Part shown: positions 57,290 through 64,000 of the stretch, one piece after another
Layout of the letters: each line of letters begins with the position of its first letter
Numbering within the stretch: position 1 is the first letter of the stretch
Source: Misgurnus anguillicaudatus
Taxonomy: Eukaryota; Chordata; Actinopteri; Cypriniformes; Cobitidae
Direction of reading: 5' to 3'
Assembly: GCF_027580225.2 (NCBI RefSeq)
Contig: NC_073358.2
Coordinates: forward strand, 9,677,501 to 9,741,500
DNA: 64,000 bases
Program-made: the position numbers and the translations under genes
The notes under the pieces: model-generated
Told to the model about the DNA's origin: nothing
What the model saw: only the letters and a program-made list of their open reading frames with translations
Database searches by the model: none

Positions 57290-58618
57290 CTTTTCACACT
57301 GGAAAAAGTTAACCCTGGTTTAACTCTAGGTTAACAGAATCCTGGAATATCAGTTTTACGTTTCACACTGTTTATACTTAACCAGGTTTTTATTTGCATA
57401 TTTGCAGTGTCAACATGCTTAAATATCATGATTAAATATAAAGCGATTTCAAACTGACTGAATTAAAAAAGCACACTGTCGCTTTAAATAACCGCTTGTC
57501 TCGCACTTTTAATTTTATTTATATAGCATTTTTCACAATTGTTTACTTGTTTCAAAGTAGCTTTACATTGATAAAAGTAGGGAAAACACAGAAATATCGG
57601 TGAACAGAGTACAGTGGCTAAGATTAAACCGTACTAGCGAGCGTAGTAATAATGTAATATATAGAAAAGAGTTCTTAGTTAAGTTAATGTCAGCTGACTC
57701 CCTAGGGGTTGAAAAAGGAAAATTTGTTAGTTTAGGTGGGCGGGGTCGGGGCAATCAAAGGGGTGGGGTGTACGCGTCATGATGAAATTTTAAATATTTT
57801 TATTTAAAACACTCATATAAAACTTAATTTTGAAGAAACTATGACAATGAAGAAAATGAACACATAGATTATTAATTAATTAAATGTTTTTACCTCTAAC
57901 GGAATAGCTGCGTGATGAAGTGAAACTAAAGCTTGCTCAAACAACAAAATCACCATACTTTAAATTTGCAAGAACTATAGACTAATACAATAACAGGTTT
58001 AAATAAACCCAACACATAAGTCCACTTACAGTTCTCACGGACACGTGTTTTATCAACTGGCTACCCACGTCTTTATCTCAATTCGGCCGTGTGGTACGCG
58101 TGCCCGTTCGAGGTGTGAAGCACGTCCGCGCTATTCTCTGAGATGCACTTGACGGCCTTTTGTGCAGCAATTTTTTTATTATTTGGAAGACCTAGTTAAG
58201 GCAGTAGGGTTTCCAAGCTTGGCCGGGCCGCCCAAAATGCAAAGTGCTGCGGGAACCCTGAATTTTATTAGGGGGAAAACAAAGTCCTTTTGAGAAAAAA
58301 CTCTGGATAGAGAGCCAAACATAGCTGGTTCTGCTGAGGATATACTATATATTTGACACTATATTACAACATTTTATAGGAAATAAAACATTTAAAAAAA
58401 ATCTTGGCTGTTTTAAGTCTCCTGGGATGTAATTTTTACTCCAATTTGGATATTTTCAATAGACAGATTGTGATATGAAGCATGTGCATTTCAGTGTCTG
58501 ATTGGCTGTCCGTTGCTAAGCATCGAGTCATAACATTCGACCCCGCACCAATATGGCCGCGCGATGGCTTCACAATTCTGACGTCATGCGCAATCCAGTC
58601 ATTTATATAGATCAGTGA
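57290..58618. mobile_element. Composite transposable-element block splitting the minisatellite
   Basis: Left edge CTAGGGCTTTTCACACTGG, right edge TCATTTATATAGATCAGTG. Includes the CAGGGTTTC-family copy at about 57715-58256 and, to its right, a repeat with TGTCTGATTGGCTGTCCGTT and CACCAATATGGCCGCG. Not resolved into single elements. Confidence 0.55.
57715..58256. mobile_element. CAGGGTTTC...GAACCCTG element, copy 2 (left end degraded)
   Basis: Shares AAAATTTGTTAGTT, AGGTGGGCGGGG, TGTTTTTACCTCTAACGG, GACGGCCTTTTGTGCAGC and TGCTGCGGGAACCCTG with 33635-34234. Confidence 0.65.
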
Positions 58619-58621
58619 TCC

Positions 58622-58770
58622 CTCCTCATTGATGTAACATGCACTCTTTGTGATGTCACAGGCATCCCTCCTCAGTGATGTCACATGAACTCTCTTTATG
58701 TGATGTGATCTGCATTCTCCCTTTAAAACGTCACAAGCACATGCATCCCCCTCATACATCATGTACAATG
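58622..58770. repeat. Minisatellite with GTGATGTCACATG units, right block
   Basis: Continuation of the 57135-57288 array, units more divergent (TGATGTAACATGCACTCTTT, AGTGATGTCACATGAACTCT). Confidence 0.72.
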
Positions 58771-58869
58771 TAACATGATTCTTTATAACATCATACTTTG
58801 ATATGAACCATGACAGTGGTTTCCTGAGATATAGCGCTGATAATGTGTATTTCTATAGTTGTCTGTGGA

Positions 58870-58889
58870 GTGTGTGTGTGTGTGTGTGT
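58870..58889. repeat. (GT)n microsatellite
   Basis: About ten GT units. Confidence 0.9.
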
Positions 58890-59159
58890 TTATGACACTC
58901 ACCACCCCCTCAAGCTTCTCAGGAGAGACTCACTCGCTTTTCATTTTATACTGGAGCTGAGACACATTTAATGCATGCATCAACGATATAGTAAAGAAAT
59001 AATTTCCTTACAGCTAACACAGTTTATATGTCTGGACCACTCACGCATATCATATTCTGTGAGATTATAGCAAGAAGAGCCACTGAGGAGCGTTTACACA
59101 CTTTCATCGATATTTTAAAACGTCGTTGGTGTTTGTACACACGCATGACAGAGATGGAC

Positions 59160-59364
59160 CTGCGAGTTCGGTGACCTGCGCGTTTGTTTCTTTGCGCTTC
59201 ATCTAGACCGTTATTAAGCGCAAGAGCGCGCCGTGTGAACGCCCCGTCACAAGAGCGTCTCCTCAGCCAGTGCGCGCGCTGGTCTTTTGGAGAGGAGCGC
59301 GCAGTCATTCTGAACGCTCCGTGCTGGAGAGTAGCGCGCGGTCGGTGTTCCGCGCTCCGTCAGG
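59160..59364 (+). promoter_or_regulatory. CpG-rich putative alternative promoter
   Basis: A sharp CpG-dense block (AAGCGCAAGAGCGCGCCGTG, CAGTGCGCGCGCTGG, GAGTAGCGCGCGGTCGG) in otherwise AT-rich intron, directly upstream of an ATG exon in phase with the dlg exons. No TATA box seen. Confidence 0.55.
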
Positions 59365-59454
59365 ATGTTCGTGTCCGTGTGGTACGCAAAGAAAATGGGT
59401 CGGCGTTTCATTAACAACGTCCGGAAAGCTAAAAAGCAACGGCATCAGCTCATG
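59365..59454 (+). CDS. Probable alternative first exon (30 codons) of the dlg gene
   Basis: The ATG follows a CpG-rich block and opens MFVSVWYAKKMGRRF then INNVRKAKKQRHQLM, strongly basic. Reading ends at ATG|GTAGGA, a usable donor in phase 0, the phase shared by the other dlg N-terminal exons; past it the frame stays open for only about 23 more codons. As an alternative start it would yield a form without the palmitoylated cysteines and without the KYRYQDE exon, entering directly upstream of PDZ1. DLG genes are known for several alternative N-termini, but I cannot match this sequence to one with confidence. It could also be the first exon of a different gene. Confidence 0.5.
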
Positions 59455-61724
59455 GTAGGAATTAAATCACGTTGCGTTTTGTTTCATCATGATGTACAGA
59501 ATGAGAACAAACATAAAGTCTGAATTTGTTTGATTTCATAGTCTTGTTGAATGATGTGTTGTCTTATTGTGTTATCCTTATAGTGTGTTGTATATGTCTT
59601 GCTACTGAACAGTTAAATAATATCACAGGGGAGTTATAAGAGTTTTAAGTTCCAGTGATTATTTTAATGATGTGTGAAATGGGTATTATATTCCATAATT
59701 ACTCAAAATAGTCCTGCTGAGAACTTTTTTTTTTTAAATGTGTATTTTATAGTTGTGCTGTGTTGCCAAATTCCCTTTAGAATCATTTAAGACTGGCTCC
59801 ACATTATGACAGCAATTTCAAAACAATTTCTGCAGGATTTTATCACTAGGGATGTTGTTAAGGTTAAGCTATAGGCTCTGAAAAATCATTGCCTGCGGTG
59901 TATTAGGTTTGATCTCTCATGTATATCTATTTAAAGCAGACTATTCAGAAGCACAGAAACAGATTTTTAGGTTTAGATTCACAACAGACAGACGGTGCTC
60001 AGAAGTGCGTCAGAATTTGCAAAAATGTGGAAAGTTAAAATTAGTGAGTATGTACGTGTGAAATGGTGATTCTGGGTCCCCACACATGGCCAGCGGCTTA
60101 AATAATAGATGATGTGATTAATGAAACTTAGATATTAAAATATAAAAATGGTGTACAGTAATAATAAATCAGAATTTGAACTAGATAAAACTCAGTTAAT
60201 GATAGTTAAAAAAAATACATCACAATCAGACACAGTGTAATTTTTAATTAACAAATCAGGTATTTGGTTATGTATTGTACATTTTAATATTAATATATAA
60301 AGATATAAATCAAATCTTGTTGTCATTTTCAAAATTGAGTTTGTTAGAAGAGGAAAAGTAAGTGCGACACAACATGATCATTAAAGCAAAACTAGTAGTA
60401 ATCTCTCAGTGAAGAAGAAAAAAGAGAGAGAGAAAGAGAGAGAAATGCAATAAAGATATCATGTGTGTTTCTGCCCTCGAGTGTATAAGCGAGTTTGAGT
60501 GGGAGAAATGTGTTTTTTCCAAGCTCTTTGGCTTACATCATAATTTGTGGGTGTCATTTCTATCCGATTGTTTTTCAAGCATTTATTTATAAGACACAGT
60601 CTGTCAGTGAGACACTTTGAGCGCGGATTCAATGGCACGGTTAGTGCCATGTCAGTATTCATAGAAAGGCATTTCTTTGCATCGCTGCATTCCTAAATGT
60701 GTCAGACCACAATTAAATTCATCTTACATGATAAATATTACTTATATGTATTGTTAATTGTGCATGATGCATTTTATCCAATTCATTAGTTTTTGAACAG
60801 AGATACACAACAGACTGTCAAAATGTAGTGTTGCTTGTCGTGAAACGCAGACAGAAGCTCTGAAGAGATTTCGTCTAATTTCTCTCATTACTTTAGTAGT
60901 GCATTGCTTCCGGTTAAGACATGAAGTCTCACCCAGAGGGTGAAAAATGGTCGTGAACAACGAAGCAGAACGCATAAAAAACCTTTATTAACTATATAAA
61001 TTATCTTTTTTATTATTGCATAACTATACAGAAAGATTGTGCACACAGAATTATAAGATGTTAACTAACAGATGTCAGGTCTCATTTTTTTAAGAGATTT
61101 TGATCCAATGAAAGTAATATTAAGGTACTTAATTTCCTCCTCGCTAATCTTTTTTGGATCACTATTGTTATAACGTAGGAGGCAGTGTTTGTAATAAAAG
61201 CATTGTTGTCCAGTTTTATTAATGTAAATTGTTTTAGGGTTGCTTTTGTTACAGTACAGTGTTAGTGGTGCTTGTAAAAGAGTAGGATTGGATTTCATTC
61301 TGTTTTCTCCCACACATATACACACACAGAGAGAGAGAGAGAAAGAGACAAAGTCCACGAGTTTATATAAGTAGATTTTCATGTGTGCTATGCGCCCTCA
61401 GGTTCATATGTGTTTCCAATTTTAATCTTCTATACAAGCATATCATTGTGGAAATCTCAAACCAAATAATCTTTCACAAGCAAAGAGTCATGATTTCACA
61501 CGTTCCCATTTATCAGTGTCGTACACTTGAAGCTAATGCAATTCCATTGTGTGTGTGTGTGTGTTTTTGTGTGTGTGTATGTGTGTCCTGATTTCTGTTT
61601 TGACAAGCAAGTATAAAGGAGACGCTTTCAGGCGATTATAGTTTAATTAATTCCTGCATCTCATTTTATGGATTGAATGCTCTCTGACTTTGGATTTATT
61701 AATTTGTTAGCTTCACTTGTGGTG
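59455..61724. other. Intron/unknown, nothing recognised
   Basis: AT-rich; GA runs at about 60424-60444 and 61329-61348, GT-rich run at 61550-61590. No exon found; the next dlg exons should be beyond the window. Confidence 0.5.
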
Positions 61725-61999
61725 CATCAATCTACCAGTGCTGCAATCATACTAAACCTCAGTAGATGTAGTGCAAAAGCGCAGCAATAACTGGACCAAT
61801 CACACCAAATCAAGTGAAGTGATGTACTGACCAATGTGTGGTAAACCATACTTGAGTAGTGTCTTTTGCAATAGGGCAATTGAGGATAAGGTGCCTTGCT
61901 TATGGGCACCTCGGTCATTGCCTGCCAGTCTGGGGAATCGAACCAGTGACCTTTGGGTCGCAAGCCCGACTCTTTCACCATCAGGCCACGACCAGGCAA
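61725..61999 (-). mobile_element. tRNA-derived SINE
   Basis: The minus strand from 61999 shows a tRNA-like head with a box A-like stretch (TGGCCTGATGGTGAAAGAG) and a box B (GGTTCGATTCC), followed by a SINE body (GAGGTGCCCATAAGCAAGGC, CCTCAATTGCCCTATTGC). The head cannot form a proper acceptor stem and is joined to the body, so it is a SINE and not a tRNA gene. Confidence 0.75.
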
Positions 62000-62062
62000 A
62001 AAGGTGGAAACACAGAAACCAAAGAAAGAAATAATATAGGCTAAATTTATTTTACTGCAGGA

Positions 62063-62535
62063 AGGGCACCTATTATGCCCATTTTAACAAGATGTAATAT
62101 AAGTCTCAGGTGTGCACAGAATGTGTCTGTGATGTTTCAGCTCAAAATATTTGCGCTGTTATAATGCGCTTCAGCTCCTCACTCCCTTACCAACAGACAG
62201 TGAGAGCTTTTATTTTAAAATAGATCTGATTCCTGTGAATACAGTTTGAGACAATAGTAGCTCACTATTGAGATATGGAGAACAGCGTTCAACCACTAAG
62301 AGCGGAAATACTGTAATTCTGGACTGTCGCTCAGTGGCTGTGGGCGGAGCTTTATCAATGTGACCTCACATTGATAAGAGAATCAAAATGGCATGTCTAT
62401 TGACACTGCTTTGGTGTAAATGGGATTAAAAAAAGTGGGAGGATTTTTTCACTGAAGGGTTGTTGTGTTCACACACTGCCAACACACATTTATGTTTAAA
62501 CACTGTTAAAGTGGAATTTGCATAATAGGTGTCCT
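62063..62535. mobile_element. MITE (AGGGCACCTATTATGC ends), decayed TTAA flanks
   Basis: GGGCACCTATTATGCCCATT on the left, TTTGCATAATAGGTGTCC on the right. Flanks no longer read TTAA exactly (TTCAA on the right). A common cyprinid family. Confidence 0.8.
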
Positions 62536-62819
62536 TTCAAGCATGGTGACAATGAACCATGCCCAGTTTCATATCAATATGCCATTGAGTTTGTAATATA
62601 GCATTTTGTTAGTACACAAAAATGATGACGACTATAAAGAAAAAGGGTGATTTAGAAGAAAAGTGTTTTTGGCATTGAAAGAGAAATTAGTTCCTAATTT
62701 GATCAGGACATTTTGCTGAGTGCCATCTGTCTGATAGTTGAAGCTGAACAGAAGTTAAGGTGATGCAGCAGGAGAGGAGAGTGAATCAACAACGGCTTTA
62801 ACCGAAGAAAACAGGCTTT

Positions 62820-63005
62820 CTAAAAGGAATAGTTTGATGAAAAATGAAAATTACCAAATTATTTGAGATACACATGACCATATCAGATGAACACAATCGA
62901 AGTTATATTAGAAAATGTCCTGGCTCTTTCAAGCTTTATAAAAGTAGTAAACAGGGCTGGAGATTTTGAAGCCCGAAAAAGTAAAAACCTATTGGAACAG
63001 TGTGG
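62820..63005. mobile_element. Truncated MITE, left end only (AAAGGAATAGTTTGATG)
   Basis: Contains AACACAATCGAAGTTATATT, AAATGTCCTGGCTCTTTCAA and GATTTTGAAGCCCGAAAAAG in the order of a known palindromic family. The right half is missing. Confidence 0.6.
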
Positions 63006-63377
63006 ATTACTTCTGTGAAGGATGGAATATCCCAGGAAATATTGCCAAACTGAAAGAGTTTACGTGCGATTTATCATACTGTAGTATGTAAGAGTAAACC
63101 TTTGAGCATTTACTTTGCATTAGCCAAAATTGTCAGGTAGTAAATTATTTCTGGTAGAAGTGTGCACAGTTTTTGGGTTATATTATGTGATGATAAAATG
63201 TTAGATAATGCCAAATTAGCTAAGTATACACTTATATGTATAGATCATGTATAGATCCTGTACAGTAGTGTGCTGGAGCATCAGTGCTCAGCTAGTTTGA
63301 TTTTATGAGAGGATAAAATCTCCATGGTTACTAACAATACCATCTCTTCTTCGCTGGAAAAGTAGAATGTGGTTGAT

Positions 63378-63381
<4 letters not shown>

Positions 63382-63412
<31 letters not shown>
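63382..63412. repeat. (GA)n microsatellite
   Basis: About 15 GA units. Confidence 0.95.
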
Positions 63413-63419
<7 letters not shown>

Positions 63420-63718
63420 AAGTGTTGATACATGGAAACATGAAGTAAATGTGAGAAGGATGTGTATTGTTAAGAAGACTAACACAGTGAATAACCGGTG
63501 AGCTTATCAGCAAAAAAATCTGTTGTGTACTTAAGATGACATTTCTCTGTTGTTTTTATAATAAACGCTACAATTATTAATAATGTTTGCTAGTCACAGT
63601 GTTACTTTTAAAATGTGCTCGGTCTGCCCACATCAATTGAAATGAAAAAACACTCATAATTTAAAGTAGTTTAAGGGCAGTCAAGATTACTATATTGTAG
63701 CTATTTAAAGAGATAGTT

Positions 63719-64000
63719 CACCCAAAAATAAAAATTCTGTCATCATTTTCTCACCCTCATGTTGGTCTAAACCTGTATGAGTTTTGTATATTAAGATATT
63801 AAGAATTAAGTTAATGGTACCTATTGACTTCCATAATACACCTGTAGGAAAATAAAATATTATGGAAGTTAATGGCTACCGTCAACTGTGTGCTTACCAT
63901 TATTTATGAAAAACCTTCTTTGGTGTTCAACAGAATAAAGAAACTTACAGGTTAAAAACAACATGAGGAGTAAATGAAAGATTATTGTTTTTTGGATGAA
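63719..64000. mobile_element. Palindromic TTAA MITE, cut by window end
   Basis: AGAGATAGTTCACCCAAAAA after TTAA 63715-63718, then CACCCTCATGTTGGTCTAAA. ATTGACTTCCATAATACACC is mirrored by TATTATGGAAGTTAATGGC. The right terminus lies beyond 64000. Same family as 7963-8640. Confidence 0.85.

Larger units (their letters stand above)
24300..64000 (+). other. dlg4: Gene span: 5' part of a dlg4-like MAGUK gene (exons and introns)
   Basis: The gene enters at about 24.3 kb and runs past the right edge. Visible parts: exon at 24423-24482, intron of 21.4 kb, exon 45895-46056, intron of 4.5 kb, probable exon 50538-50594, and a probable internal first exon 59365-59454. Sequences for the PDZ, SH3 and guanylate-kinase domains were looked for and not found, so only the N-terminal variable region is here. 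DLG proteins organise glutamate receptors and potassium channels at synapses. Confidence 0.65.

Noticed and set aside
61925..61999. A possible tRNA gene on the minus strand (box A and box B)
   Set aside because: No proper acceptor stem, and it continues into a SINE body; it is a SINE head.

Overview
Vertebrate nuclear DNA, almost certainly from a cyprinid teleost (zebrafish/carp/goldfish group). There is no bacterial-style gene packing. The coding capacity is a few short exons with canonical splice sites. The remainder is a dense layer of fish-type mobile elements: Tc1/mariner with degenerate transposases, a DIRS-type retroelement, hAT-like elements with 8-bp target duplications, many palindromic MITEs flanked by TTAA, a tRNA-derived SINE, and long CA, CT and TA microsatellites.

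The only host gene I can support is a DLG-family MAGUK scaffold on the + strand, most like dlg4 (PSD-95). A CpG-rich promoter and short cysteine-rich first exon lie at about 24.2-24.48 kb. A 54-codon exon lies at 45895-46056 (begins KYRYQDEETPPLEHSP). A probable 19-codon exon lies at 50538-50594, and a probable alternative first exon with its own CpG-rich promoter at 59365-59454. All four are phase 0 at their visible splice junctions, so they could be combined as alternative N-termini. The PDZ, SH3 and guanylate-kinase exons are not in the window and should lie beyond 64000. Intron 1 is about 21.4 kb and is filled with nested transposons.

Layout. 1-4.7 kb: RecQ-like helicase fragment, Tc1 remnant, internally deleted DIRS element on the minus strand. 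4.8-24.1 kb: upstream DNA with about fifteen MITEs, a Tc1 remnant, a second RecQ-like helicase fragment inside a terminal-inverted-repeat element, and a pair of RFX X-box motifs. 24.2-45.9 kb: first exon and intron 1, with a nest at 25.2-27.3 kb, hAT elements at 29.6 and 35.0 kb, a Tc1 at 31.4 kb, a 3.4-kb long-inverted-repeat element at 33.4-36.8 kb, a triple nest at 41.1-42.6 kb and a 1.85-kb element at 43.7 kb. 45.9-64 kb: exons, more nested MITEs, and a split minisatellite just upstream of the second promoter. The window ends inside a palindromic element.

The main theme is TTAA-targeting MITEs, about fifteen recognisable insertions from several families, many starting TTAAAGG. Several are inserted into one another, so target sites and relative ages can be read from the window itself. 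Element boundaries were found by eye from terminal repeats and duplicated flanks. Family names come from general knowledge and were not checked by any search.
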